The notes: generated from the letters alone by a model not told the origin. 10,991 bases of DNA from JBOFOR01 sp051654865 (GCA_051654865.1 JBOFYV010000082.1:1-10991); one strand, 5' to 3'. Numbered from the stretch's first letter, positions 1 to 7,478 are shown. Numbers and translations: made by a program.

Positions 1-35
1 CCTAAAAAGGGTAAATAAAATACACATTATAAATT

Positions 36-43
36 AAAGGAGA
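36..43 (+). promoter_or_regulatory. Ribosome binding site deciding the hcp start
   Basis: AAAGGAGA lies 7 bases before ATG 51 but only one base before the alternative TTG at 45, so it supports the ATG start. Confidence 0.8.
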
Positions 44-50
44 TTTGAGT

Positions 51-1706
51 ATGAAAGATTTAATGTTTTGTTATCAATGTCAAGAAACCGCTGGGTGTAC
101 AGGATGTACAAAGTTTGGAGTATGTGGTAAGTCACCAGATTTAGCAAGAATGCAAGATTTATTAATATATACAACAAAAGGATTATCTGAAGTAGCAACA
201 AGACTTAGAAGTGAAGGAAAAAAAATAAGTAAAGATGTTAATCACTTAGTAACTATAAACTTATTTACTACAATAACAAATGCAAACTTTGATGATGCAG
301 TATTCTATGCAAGAGTTAAAGAAACTTTAGCTACTAAAGAAGCTCTATTAGCTCAGTTAACTAACAAAGAAAACTTATCAGAAGCAGCTATTTGGAGTGC
401 AAATTCAAATTCTGATATGGATGCTAAAGCGTTAGATGAAAAATCAACTAAAGTTGGTGTACTTGCAACTAAAGATGAAGATGTAAGAAGTTTAAGAGAA
501 TTAATAATATACGGTATAAAAGGTTTATCAGCATATATGAAGCATGCTAATGCATTAGGATATGATAATGAGGATATAAACGCATTTATGCAATCAGCTC
601 TTGCTAAAACTTTAGATGATAATCTAAGTATAGATGAATTAATAGGATTAACTTTAGAGACTGGTAAAGTTGGTGTAGATGGTATGGCCCTACTTGATAC
701 TGCAAATACTGGAACTTACGGACATCCAGAAATAACTAAAGTAAACATCGGTGTTAGAAATAACCCAGGTATACTTGTGTCAGGACACGACTTAAAAGAT
801 TTAGAATTATTATTAAAACAAACAGAAGGAAGTGGAGTTGATGTTTATACTCACTCTGAAATGTTGCCTGCTCACTACTACCCTGCTTTCAAAAAATACT
901 CTCACTTTGCAGGAAACTATGGAAATGCTTGGTGGAAACAAAAAGAAGAGTTTGAAAGCTTTAATGGACCAGTATTAATGACTACAAACTGTATAGTACC
1001 TCCAAAAGATAGCTACAAAGATAGAATATATACTACTGGAGCAGCTGGATTTGATGGAGTTAAACATATAACAGGTGAAAGCGAAGACAACAAAGACTTC
1101 TCAGAGATAATAGACCAAGCTAAAAAATGTGCTCCTCCTACAGAAATAGAAACAGGTGAAATAATAGGTGGATTTGCACATAATCAAGTATTTGCACTTG
1201 CAGATGCAGTTGTAGACGCTGTAAAAACTGGAGCTATAAAGAAATTCTTTGTAATGGCCGGATGTGACGGTAGAGCTAAATCTAGAGATTACTACACTGA
1301 TTTTGCTTTAGCATTACCAAAGGATACGGTTATATTAACAGCAGGATGTGCTAAGTACAAATACAACAAATTAAACTTAGGTGATATAAATGGTATACCA
1401 AGAGTATTAGATGCTGGTCAATGTAATGACTCATACTCATTAGCATTAATAGCACTTAAATTAAAAGAAGTATTTGAGCTTCAAGATATAAATGAATTAC
1501 CAATAGCATTTAACATTGCATGGTATGAGCAAAAAGCTGTAATAGTATTATTATCACTGTTATACTTAGGTGTTAAAAACATTCACCTTGGGCCTACTCT
1601 TCCAGCTTTCTTATCACCAAATGTAGCTAAGGTTTTAGTTGAAAACTTTGGTATAGGTGGAATAACTAACGTTGAAGATGATTTAAAAATGTTTTTAGAA
1701 AGATAA
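51..1706 (+). CDS. hcp: Hydroxylamine reductase / hybrid-cluster protein Hcp
   Basis: Hcp is a cytoplasmic iron-sulfur protein. It reduces hydroxylamine in vitro and is thought to act mainly as a nitric oxide reductase or protein S-nitrosylase in anaerobes. The 551-aa length is usual for the family. All expected ligands are visible. The N-terminal cubane cluster has Cys7, Cys10, Cys19 and Cys25, with an extra Cys16. The hybrid 4Fe-2O-2S cluster has His246, Glu270, Cys314, Cys405 (in VMAGCDGR, the persulfide position), Cys433, Cys458, Glu493 and Lys495, spaced almost exactly as in Desulfovibrio Hcp. The start is placed at ATG 51, because AAAGGAGA at 36-43 is correctly spaced for it; an in-frame TTG at 45 lies too close to that site. 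No hcr reductase gene is adjacent on the downstream side. The promoter is not identifiable because only 50 bases precede the gene. Confidence 0.97.
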   Translation: MKDLMFCYQCQETAGCTGCTKFGVCGKSPDLARMQDLLIYTTKGLSEVATRLRSEGKKISKDVNHLVTINLFTTITNANFDDAVFYARVKETLATKEALLAQLTNKENLSEAAIWSANSNSDMDAKALDEKSTKVGVLATKDEDVRSLRELIIYGIKGLSAYMKHANALGYDNEDINAFMQSALAKTLDDNLSIDELIGLTLETGKVGVDGMALLDTANTGTYGHPEITKVNIGVRNNPGILVSGHDLKDLELLLKQTEGSGVDVYTHSEMLPAHYYPAFKKYSHFAGNYGNAWWKQKEEFESFNGPVLMTTNCIVPPKDSYKDRIYTTGAAGFDGVKHITGESEDNKDFSEIIDQAKKCAPPTEIETGEIIGGFAHNQVFALADAVVDAVKTGAIKKFFVMAGCDGRAKSRDYYTDFALALPKDTVILTAGCAKYKYNKLNLGDINGIPRVLDAGQCNDSYSLALIALKLKEVFELQDINELPIAFNIAWYEQKAVIVLLSLLYLGVKNIHLGPTLPAFLSPNVAKVLVENFGIGGITNVEDDLKMFLER

Positions 1707-1726
1707 TAAATAATTTATTATATATA

Positions 1727-1772
1727 AAAAGCTCATAAGGTAGAAATATTCTACTCTATGAGCTTTTCTATA
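1727..1772. terminator. Bidirectional terminator between hcp and the converging LRR gene
   Basis: AAAAGCTCATA at 1727-1737 pairs with TATGAGCTTTT at 1757-1767. An inner GGTAG/CTAC extension is separated from the outer stem by a small mismatch. The A-run on the left and T-run on the right make it a usable intrinsic terminator in both directions, which fits its place between two convergent stop codons (1706 and 1787). Confidence 0.85.
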
Positions 1773-1786
1773 TAAACTTTAATATA

Positions 1787-3343
1787 TTATTTATTATTTA
1801 AGAAATGGAATGAATATAGTTGGAAGTTATTGTATTGACTTTCGTATAGTACTTCTACTGCATCTGTTCCACTCACTAAGCTTGAGTCTATTCTTATCTT
1901 CCCATCCACTAGTACTTCTTCTAAGTCTAGCTCTTTTGGATTTTGATTTGGAGATAATACTACTTTACTAGGTGTTATTTTCTTACCATCTATATCTATT
2001 GCTTTATATTCTAATTCAAAGAATTTATTATTAGTAGGTCTAGCAGTATTTTCATCCATTACAAAGTTTTCTAGTCCAGTTATTTCTTTTAAGTTAACTA
2101 AGTTCTTTAGTGGAGATATATCCGTTACTTCGTTGTAGTTAAGGTTTAAACTTTCTAAATTTGTTGCGTGTTCTAGTCCCCTTAAGTTTTGTAAATACAT
2201 ATCATCTTCAAAGTTTAAAGATTTTACCTTTTTCATATCTCCTACTGTTATAGCATCACTTTTTAATCCTAAAGATTTTTTAATTGCATTTTTTAATGAT
2301 ATATCATCTATATTTACTACTTCATCTAAATTTTCTAGTTTTTCTAAGTTGTTTATAACATCTGATAATCTATTTATCATTTCTTTAACTTCTGTTTGCC
2401 CTGGATTGTTTGAGTATGCAATTCTAGTTGCTTCCCTTATAGTACTTTGGAATTTAGCATAACTTTCTTTAGTATATTCACTTAAAGTTACATTTGGAGC
2501 ATTTTTTATCATATCTTTTAATTTATCTAAATCAGATTGATTTACATCCGATACTATATCTAATTTAACCATTAATGGTACTTTTGAGTTTATCAGAGCA
2601 TCCCCTTCCATTCTAAACTCTAATGTATCACTATAAGATGGGATTCCATTTACTGCTTTTATGTGGAAAGTTATTCTATTACTTGATATGTCATTGCAGT
2701 ACGGTAGTACTTGTAATGCTCTTAAGTTTGCAGTTTTTATAATACTTACTCTAGGTCCATATGCCATACATGATGTGTTAAATTTAGCTCCATTTATAGT
2801 TTCTAATGTTAAATCAAATCCATTTAATAATTCTTCTTTAGTTACACTTTTTTTATTTGCTACTATCTTTGGTGTTACAGTAGTACCTATATCATTTTCT
2901 ACTGGTATTTTTATAGTTAAATCTTGATCTATATCTAATACAGAAGAATCTATAGTTATCTCCCAATTATCAATATATTCGATTCCTGGATTTGGAGCAA
3001 ATACACCAAATTCAAAACTAGTTCCATGAGGTGGCAGAGCAAACGTAGTTTGCACATCATAGTTTTGAGTTATTGCTTTATCAAATACCTCAGGATCTTT
3101 TGTAGTAATTTTAGCACCTTTAAGTTCTAAATCTACCCATTGCCAACCTCCACCATCTTTTAGGAAGTCTGAGTACTTAATACTACTTTGCTTTGATACT
3201 AAACTCGCTCCTGATTTTTGCTCATTAGATATCTCTAATGTTGGTGATTTTACATTACCCTCAATTTCATTTGCAGATGATAACGGTACATTAGTAACTA
3301 CTAACCCTGCCGCTATTACTAAACTAAAAAATCTTTTGTTCAT
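1787..3343 (-). CDS. Secreted FIVAR / leucine-rich-repeat protein, c-di-GMP riboswitch controlled
   Basis: A 518-aa exported protein. Residues 1-24 form a signal peptide (MNKR, a hydrophobic core, then SSA before the likely cleavage site). Residues 55-265 are a beta-rich region I do not recognise, with the only two cysteines (192 and 216), possibly a disulfide. Residues 268-337 match the FIVAR helical module of surface proteins (YTKES near 290, then a helical repeat). Residues 344-375 resemble the cap that precedes internalin LRRs, and about 376-425 hold two or so LRR units (NLRGLEHATNLESLNLNYN, then DISPLKNLVNLKEI). The tail 436-518 has beta character. There is no LPXTG motif, CWB2 or other wall anchor, and no transmembrane segment, so it is either released or held non-covalently. 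AAAGGAGA precedes ATG 3343 by about 10 bases. A class I c-di-GMP aptamer in the leader suggests a role in adhesion or the sessile state; the exact function is unknown. Confidence 0.85.
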   Translation of the reverse strand: MNKRFFSLVIAAGLVVTNVPLSSANEIEGNVKSPTLEISNEQKSGASLVSKQSSIKYSDFLKDGGGWQWVDLELKGAKITTKDPEVFDKAITQNYDVQTTFALPPHGTSFEFGVFAPNPGIEYIDNWEITIDSSVLDIDQDLTIKIPVENDIGTTVTPKIVANKKSVTKEELLNGFDLTLETINGAKFNTSCMAYGPRVSIIKTANLRALQVLPYCNDISSNRITFHIKAVNGIPSYSDTLEFRMEGDALINSKVPLMVKLDIVSDVNQSDLDKLKDMIKNAPNVTLSEYTKESYAKFQSTIREATRIAYSNNPGQTEVKEMINRLSDVINNLEKLENLDEVVNIDDISLKNAIKKSLGLKSDAITVGDMKKVKSLNFEDDMYLQNLRGLEHATNLESLNLNYNEVTDISPLKNLVNLKEITGLENFVMDENTARPTNNKFFELEYKAIDIDGKKITPSKVVLSPNQNPKELDLEEVLVDGKIRIDSSLVSGTDAVEVLYESQYNNFQLYSFHFLNNK

Positions 3344-3421
3344 TTTACAATTTCTCCTTTATTATTAATATAATTTTAAAGAGAACTTACTGTAAAAACA
3401 ATTTAGCATTATTCAATTTTA

Positions 3422-3443
3422 CAAAGAATATTTAAATTCTTTG
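3422..3443 (-). promoter_or_regulatory. Hairpin overlapping the 3' end of the c-di-GMP aptamer (candidate expression platform)
   Basis: On the minus strand CAAAGAAT and ATTCTTTG form a perfect 8-bp stem with a 6-base loop. Its first base is the last C of the aptamer's closing TTGCC, so P1 and this hairpin probably compete. No U-run follows directly, so it is not a standard intrinsic terminator by itself. Confidence 0.45.
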
Positions 3444-3517
3444 GCAACTGGCTAACATAGTTTTTCAACCTTAGTCCCTTTAGCTTTGTGCCCCTAGGTT
3501 TCCCTAGGTTTACCCAT
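3442..3517 (-). ncRNA. Cyclic di-GMP class I riboswitch (GEMM-I) aptamer
   Basis: Read on the minus strand, the segment shows the GEMM-I hallmarks in order. These are GGGTAAACC; a stem CCTAGG closed by a GAAA tetraloop; the conserved CAAAGC joining segment, which includes the adenine that stacks between the ligand guanines; GGGACTAAG with AACTATG, forming the tetraloop receptor around a short GAAA-capped stem; and AGCCAGTTGCC closing P1. The P1 stem looks slightly imperfect compared with the Vibrio Vc2 RNA. The aptamer lies about 100 bases upstream of the LRR protein start and on the same strand. Whether ligand turns expression on or off cannot be settled from sequence. Confidence 0.9.
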
Positions 3518-3535
3518 ATTTTTCAATACCCACCT

Positions 3536-3564
3536 ATTATAATCTATAGTTTTTCAATAATCTA
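3536..3564 (-). promoter_or_regulatory. Candidate promoter of the LRR gene leader
   Basis: A consensus TATAAT (minus strand, 3541-3536) lies about 20 bases upstream of the aptamer, the right place to start the riboswitch transcript. The -35 hexamer at 17-bp spacing (TAGATT) is poor, so the assignment rests mainly on the -10 box and position. Confidence 0.4.
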
Positions 3565-3613
3565 CATTTTTGTAAGTTTTTGCACGTTATTTGTAATTTT
3601 TAGCCTATTGATA

Positions 3614-3642
3614 CAAAAAGAGCATAGGTTCTTCCTACGCTC
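3614..3642 (-). terminator. Intrinsic terminator of the thi operon
   Basis: On the minus strand GAGCGTAGG pairs with CCTATGCTC (9 bp including one G-U) around the loop AAGAA, and TTTTT follows directly. It starts 14 bases after the thiE stop and separates the thi operon from the LRR gene's promoter. Confidence 0.9.
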
Positions 3643-3656
3643 TAGATATAATAAAA

Positions 3657-4265
3657 CTATATTTTTATCCACTTTCTTGATTCTTCATATATATCTTTTT
3701 TCCCTAGTATAGCAGATACTACTGCATATCCATCTACCTCAAATTTATCAAGCTCACATTTATTTTCCAGGGTAATACCACCTATGCATACTATAGGTAT
3801 ATCTACTTTATCTTTTATACTTTGAAGTTCTTTAAAGCTAACACTATCAGCATCAAGCTTTGTTGAAGTACTAAACATTGCCCCAACGCCTATATAGTCT
3901 GCTCCATCGTCTTTAGCCTTCTTTGCTTGTTCTAAATTCCTAGCTGATACTCCTAGTATTTTATCACTACCTATAAGTCTTCTCACTTCCTTAGCTGGTA
4001 TATCCTTTTGACCTACATGTACTCCATCCGCATCTACAAGCAACGCTATATCTACTCTATCATTTATAATAAATAAAGCATTATATTTTCTTGTAAGCTC
4101 TCTTAATTTATATGCTTTTTCTAAAAACTCATTTCCCAGGCAATCTTTTTCCCTCAGTTGTATAACTTTTACTCCTGCCCTTAATGTATCTTCTATACTT
4201 GAGTAAAAATCTCTATCTTTTAATATGTTTGAATCAGTTACTAGATACACTTTTAATTCTTCCAT
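3657..4265 (-). CDS. thiE: Thiamine-phosphate synthase ThiE
   Basis: ThiE joins hydroxymethylpyrimidine diphosphate and hydroxyethylthiazole phosphate to make thiamine phosphate in the cytoplasm. The 202-aa protein is a TIM barrel with the family motifs: VIQLREKD (34-41), INDRVDIALLVDADGVHVGQKD (68-88, with the diphosphate/Mg ligands Asn69 and Asp70), GVSARN (105-110), the flexible loop with STSTK (132-136), CIGGI (160-164) and AVVSAI (181-186). The start is set at ATG 4265 because GGAGGAGGAG sits just upstream and the family begins near KVYLVTD. A more distal ATG at 4286 would run through the ribosome binding site. The ATG overlaps the thiT stop in TAATG, so translation is probably coupled. 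It is the last gene of the operon and is followed by a terminator. Confidence 0.95.
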   Translation of the reverse strand: MEELKVYLVTDSNILKDRDFYSSIEDTLRAGVKVIQLREKDCLGNEFLEKAYKLRELTRKYNALFIINDRVDIALLVDADGVHVGQKDIPAKEVRRLIGSDKILGVSARNLEQAKKAKDDGADYIGVGAMFSTSTKLDADSVSFKELQSIKDKVDIPIVCIGGITLENKCELDKFEVDGYAVVSAILGKKDIYEESRKWIKI

Positions 4266-4912
4266 TACTCCTCCTCCACAGTACAAGCAATTGATGTATT
4301 GTTTATTTTTCTATTATCATTTTCTATTCTAGCTTCTTTTGCTATTCTTGATAAAGGCATAAATGTAGCAAGTATTGAACATAAGATACCTTCTACACCT
4401 ATACTTGTGAAGTTATATAAGAATGAATATAACCATACATTCATACCTTCTGGTGCATATTCCCCGAAAAATACTACTCCTGACAATACACTACATGCTG
4501 TACACAACATACTAGCCATTAAGCATCCTAAAAATACATTTACTTTTTTCTCTCTTCCAAAGCTACCTGCAAATCCTAATACTATATTGGCTAATATGTA
4601 GTCAAGTACTAACTGTACTGGATGAACTACATAAGCTCCGTTTAATAATTGTAAAGCCCCATATATTAGACCTGCTGTTAGCCCTTCCCCTTTTCCGTAT
4701 AATAATGATACTACCATTACTGGTACCATTGAAAATAATGTGATTCCTCCACCTTGTGGATATTGTATAAATTGAATCATGCTTAGTATAAATCCGATTC
4801 CACTAAACATTCCTATTGCCACTATTTTTTTAGTAGTGAACTTAGTTTTTCTTATTTCTATAAAATACAGCGCTACAATTAATATAGTTAAGGCTATAAT
4901 TAATATATTCAT
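4265..4912 (-). CDS. thiT: Energy-coupled thiamine transporter S-component ThiT
   Basis: ThiT is the membrane substrate-binding subunit of an ECF transporter for thiamine. It works with a shared EcfT/EcfA module encoded elsewhere. The 215-aa sequence is strongly hydrophobic and carries ThiT signatures: YPQGGGITLFSMVPV (51-65), GLIYGALQLLNGAYVVHPVQLVLDY (81-105) and SGVVFFGEYAPEGMNVWLYSFLYN (144-167). The last contains conserved aromatic and Asn residues that line the thiamine pocket. Compared with typical ThiT it has an extra N-terminal hydrophobic helix (about 3-20) before a basic linker, and a polar C-terminal tail (about 192-215). The start is ATG 4912, preceded by AAGGAGAG. It overlaps the tenA stop by one base (TAATG) and in turn overlaps thiE by one base. 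The TPP riboswitch upstream fits a thiamine uptake role. Confidence 0.93.
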   Translation of the reverse strand: MNILIIALTILIVALYFIEIRKTKFTTKKIVAIGMFSGIGFILSMIQFIQYPQGGGITLFSMVPVMVVSLLYGKGEGLTAGLIYGALQLLNGAYVVHPVQLVLDYILANIVLGFAGSFGREKKVNVFLGCLMASMLCTACSVLSGVVFFGEYAPEGMNVWLYSFLYNFTSIGVEGILCSILATFMPLSRIAKEARIENDNRKINNTSIACTVEEE

Positions 4913-5589
4913 TAAGCTCTCTCCTTTTCTAATATTTCCTCGTATGCCATATTCCAAAATTTCATTTCATAAATACTCGCTTTAGTAAATATATCGTTTA
5001 AATATTCTTTTTCATATTGTGTTAAATTGCTACATAATTCATCAGTATAGTCTATCCATTTTTCTACAACCATTGCAAAACTATTATCGCTGTATGCTTT
5101 TATCCACTCACTATAATAGTTATCATCTAGACCATCCTCATAATTTTCAAATAAATGTTTACCTATATAATAATAACTCCAAGTACAAGGAAGAGTCGCC
5201 ATTACTATTTCTTTTACTCCACTAGTCATAGCTATTGACTGCATATAACTTGTATAGCTAATATTGCTTAATTTTAATTTATACTTTTCAGCATCACTTG
5301 CCATTACACCTAATTCTTCCATATACTTAATATGAGTGGCAGTTTCATCTTCTATACTTCCACTAATTCCATTTGCAAAAAAGTTCATTTCTTTTATAGT
5401 GGATGACTTAACTACCCCCATAGCAAATACTTTTGCAAACTCTTTTAGATATAAGTAATCTTGAATTAAATAATTTAAAAACTTTTCTTTAGGTAAAGTT
5501 CCTTCACCTATTTCTTTTATAAATGGATGGGTTAAGTATCCTTCCCATAGTTCTTTGTTATTTTCAAATAGATAATTAGTAAACTTCAT
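4912..5589 (-). CDS. tenA: Aminopyrimidine aminohydrolase / thiaminase II TenA
   Basis: TenA hydrolyses aminopyrimidine breakdown products of thiamine, giving hydroxymethylpyrimidine for reuse; it can also cleave thiamine. The 225-aa all-helical protein shows the class with a catalytic cysteine: Cys135 in LPCTWSYY, Asp44 in IQDYLYL and Glu208 in IYEMKFW, near-identical in position to Bacillus subtilis TenA. The start is set at ATG 5589 (MKFTNYL) because the family begins there and AAAGGTGG lies 9 bases upstream. An in-frame ATG 30 bases earlier would add ten residues unlike the family. The start lies inside the last codons of thiM (14-base overlap), so translation is probably coupled. With ThiD it feeds salvaged pyrimidine to ThiE. 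Confidence 0.95.
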   Translation of the reverse strand: MKFTNYLFENNKELWEGYLTHPFIKEIGEGTLPKEKFLNYLIQDYLYLKEFAKVFAMGVVKSSTIKEMNFFANGISGSIEDETATHIKYMEELGVMASDAEKYKLKLSNISYTSYMQSIAMTSGVKEIVMATLPCTWSYYYIGKHLFENYEDGLDDNYYSEWIKAYSDNSFAMVVEKWIDYTDELCSNLTQYEKEYLNDIFTKASIYEMKFWNMAYEEILEKERA

Positions 5590-6373
5590 TGTACAGTTCC
5601 ACCTTTGCATATTCTTCATATACTTCGCTGTCTAAAGTATACACTGTATCCATTAATTTCATCTTGTAGCTACCTATTGGTGGATTATCTTTATTAGCTA
5701 ACTCTCCACTTAAAGACATACTTAACACTCCCATAGCTGCACTTTCAAATTTGTCTTCACATGCACCTATAAAACTTCCTATTAAACTTGCTGTCATGCA
5801 CCCTGTTCCTGTTATACTTTTTAGTTTGCTTGTTCCATTATCTATTTTTGCAATTCTATCGTTCTCACATATTACATCTACTTTACCTGTAGCTACAATA
5901 ATACAATTAAGTTTTTTTGATATTGCTTTTATGATTTCATCTATATCTTCTTCCTCATCAAAAGAATCCACCCCCTTACCATTAACATCAAATCCACCTA
6001 TATATTTGATTTCAGCTACATTCCCTTTAACTACATCAAACGTTACTTCATTTAGTAGTCTATTTATAAACTCGCTTCTAGTTTTAGTAGCAAATACCCC
6101 TACTGGATCAAGTATTACAGGCTTATTGTACTTATTGCATACTTTGCCTGCTTTTATAAATAACTCTAAATTAGATGAGTTCATTGTTCCTGTATTTATT
6201 ACAACTGAACTAGCAATAGATACTATCTCTTCTACTTCTTCATATGAATAACTCATAAGTGGGCTTGCCCCTATAGCCAATGTAATATTTGCACAATCAT
6301 TTATAGTTACTTCATTTGTGTAGTGTAGTACTAATGGATTCTTTTCTTTTACTTCCTTTATTAATTTATACAT
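5576..6373 (-). CDS. thiM: Hydroxyethylthiazole kinase ThiM
   Basis: ThiM phosphorylates 4-methyl-5-(2-hydroxyethyl)thiazole with ATP, salvaging the thiazole half of thiamine. The 265-aa ribokinase-like protein shows VTINDCANITLAIGASPLM (22-40, substrate binding), VILDPVGV (86-93), VKGN (115-118) and the C-terminal anion hole TGTGC (188-192), with Cys192 at the position of the catalytic-site cysteine in the Bacillus enzyme. AAGGGGGA precedes ATG 6373. The gap to the thiD stop is 18 bases, and the 3' end overlaps tenA by 14 bases. In the absence of thiG/thiS/thiH here, this kinase is the visible source of thiazole phosphate in the cluster. Confidence 0.95.
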   Translation of the reverse strand: MYKLIKEVKEKNPLVLHYTNEVTINDCANITLAIGASPLMSYSYEEVEEIVSIASSVVINTGTMNSSNLELFIKAGKVCNKYNKPVILDPVGVFATKTRSEFINRLLNEVTFDVVKGNVAEIKYIGGFDVNGKGVDSFDEEEDIDEIIKAISKKLNCIIVATGKVDVICENDRIAKIDNGTSKLKSITGTGCMTASLIGSFIGACEDKFESAAMGVLSMSLSGELANKDNPPIGSYKMKLMDTVYTLDSEVYEEYAKVELYNEVY

Positions 6374-6391
6374 ATTTATCCCCCTTGATTT

Positions 6392-7207
6392 TTATACATA
6401 AACGTTATCTATCTCAAAATCATAAAAATGATGTACAGGACCTACCCCATTTCCTATATCAAAACTATGCCTTATAGCTTCTGTTATATATTGTTTACTA
6501 AACCTTACTGATTCTACAATATCATAACCTAAAGCTAAATGAGCAGTTATAGCTGATGACAATGTGCATCCTGTACCATGAGTATTTTTTCTATCTAATC
6601 TTTCTACATTAAATATTTCAAAAGTATCATCTTCCCCTATTAAAACATCCACAGCATCACCTTCTAAGTGACCACCTTTCATAAGTACATACTTCGGACC
6701 AAGTTCTAGTATTTTTTTACCAACGATTTTCATATCCTCTAATGTATTTATAGTCATATCCATTATCTCTTCAGCCTCCGGTACATTAGGTGTTATTATG
6801 TAAGCCATTGGTATTAACTCTTCTATCATACTTTTTTTAGCTTCTGGCTTTAATAATGAGTATCCACTCTTTGATATCATAACTGGATCTACTACTAAGT
6901 ATTCTGGATTATACTGTTTTAGTGTATTTGCAATCTCTCTTATTATCTTTTCATTAGATACCATACCTATTTTTAAAGCTTTAGGCTCTATATCCTCAAA
7001 TACTACTTCAATTTGTTTTCTCACCATCCCTGTACTTAGTTCTTCAACTAAAAACACTCCTTGAGTATTTTGTGCCGTTATTGCTGTAATAGCACTCATT
7101 CCATATGTACCTATTGCACTAAATGTTTTTAAATCCGCCTGAATTCCAGCTCCCCCTGATGAATCTGAACCTGCAATTGTAAGTGTTGGTATTTTGTAAT
7201 CTCTCAT
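6392..7207 (-). CDS. thiD: Hydroxymethylpyrimidine / phosphomethylpyrimidine kinase ThiD
   Basis: ThiD makes HMP phosphate and then HMP diphosphate, the pyrimidine substrate of ThiE. The 271-aa ribokinase-fold protein has GSDSSGGAGIQADLKTF (13-29), TAITAQNT (41-48), VVDPVM (105-110), ITPNVPEAE (138-146) and THGTGC (209-214), where Cys214 corresponds to the family's catalytic cysteine. AAGGGGAG sits 6 bases before ATG 7207. It is the first gene of the operon, about 45 bases after the riboswitch terminator, so termination there shuts off all five genes. A pyridoxal-kinase activity is known for some relatives, but the thi context argues for ThiD. Confidence 0.96.
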   Translation of the reverse strand: MRDYKIPTLTIAGSDSSGGAGIQADLKTFSAIGTYGMSAITAITAQNTQGVFLVEELSTGMVRKQIEVVFEDIEPKALKIGMVSNEKIIREIANTLKQYNPEYLVVDPVMISKSGYSLLKPEAKKSMIEELIPMAYIITPNVPEAEEIMDMTINTLEDMKIVGKKILELGPKYVLMKGGHLEGDAVDVLIGEDDTFEIFNVERLDRKNTHGTGCTLSSAITAHLALGYDIVESVRFSKQYITEAIRHSFDIGNGVGPVHHFYDFEIDNVYV

Positions 7208-7251
7208 ATTTTCTCCCCTTTGATTAGCTGTTTATATTGTTTAAAACACAT

Positions 7252-7289
7252 AAAAAGGGCTATACTTCAGCATAAAGTATAGCCCTTTT
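7252..7289 (-). terminator. TPP-riboswitch-controlled terminator ahead of thiD
   Basis: On the minus strand AAAAGGGCTATACTT pairs perfectly with AAGTATAGCCCTTTT (15 bp) around a 7-base loop, ending in a run of five Us. It lies between the THI-box aptamer and thiD, the normal place for an OFF-switch terminator formed when thiamine diphosphate is bound. Confidence 0.92.
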
Positions 7290-7341
7290 AACTATGTTAT
7301 AATACAAAACATTATTATATAATAATAGTTTTTAAGTAAAG

Positions 7342-7420
7342 CTTTCCTACGCTGGTATTATCCAGATCAGGTACAAGGGTTAACGAATAACCGTCTCTCA
7401 GCCTATTGGCACCCCTAGCT
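7342..7420 (-). ncRNA. TPP riboswitch (THI element)
   Basis: The minus strand reads AGGGGTGCC, GGCTGAGAG, ACCCTTGTACCTGATCTGG, then ATAATACCAGCGTAGGAA. These are the conserved P1, pyrimidine-binding (CTGAGA) and pyrophosphate-binding (ACCTGATCTGG) parts of the THI box. The P3 arm is short (GGTTATTCGTTAACC). It precedes the thiD terminator and controls the whole salvage and transport operon. Confidence 0.97.
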
Positions 7421-7441
7421 AATATTTATTTTTACAGTTTG

Positions 7442-7471
7442 ATTATAGTTCTAATTGGTATAATATGTCAA
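7442..7471 (-). promoter_or_regulatory. Promoter of the thi operon
   Basis: On the minus strand a perfect TTGACA (7471-7466) and TATAAT (7447-7442) are 18 bp apart. They lie about 20 bases upstream of the TPP aptamer and only 8 bases past the pepV stop codon. Confidence 0.88.
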
Positions 7472-7478
7472 CAAACAA

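Noticed and set aside
45..50. TTG start for hcp two codons upstream of the ATG
   Set aside because: It lies one base from the ribosome binding site; ATG 51 has correct spacing.
3488..3712. Plus-strand frame of 74 codons over the c-di-GMP leader and thi terminator
   Set aside because: It overlaps a riboswitch, a terminator and the thiE end on the other strand, has no ribosome site and reads as low-complexity hydrophobic sequence.
4913..4957. Longer start of thiT
   Set aside because: The added residues are out of keeping with the family and would overlap tenA by 46 bases; ATG 4912 has AAGGAGAG upstream.
5751..6251. Plus-strand frame of 166 codons opposite thiM
   Set aside because: It is the antisense of a well-supported kinase gene and has no ribosome site or recognisable motif.
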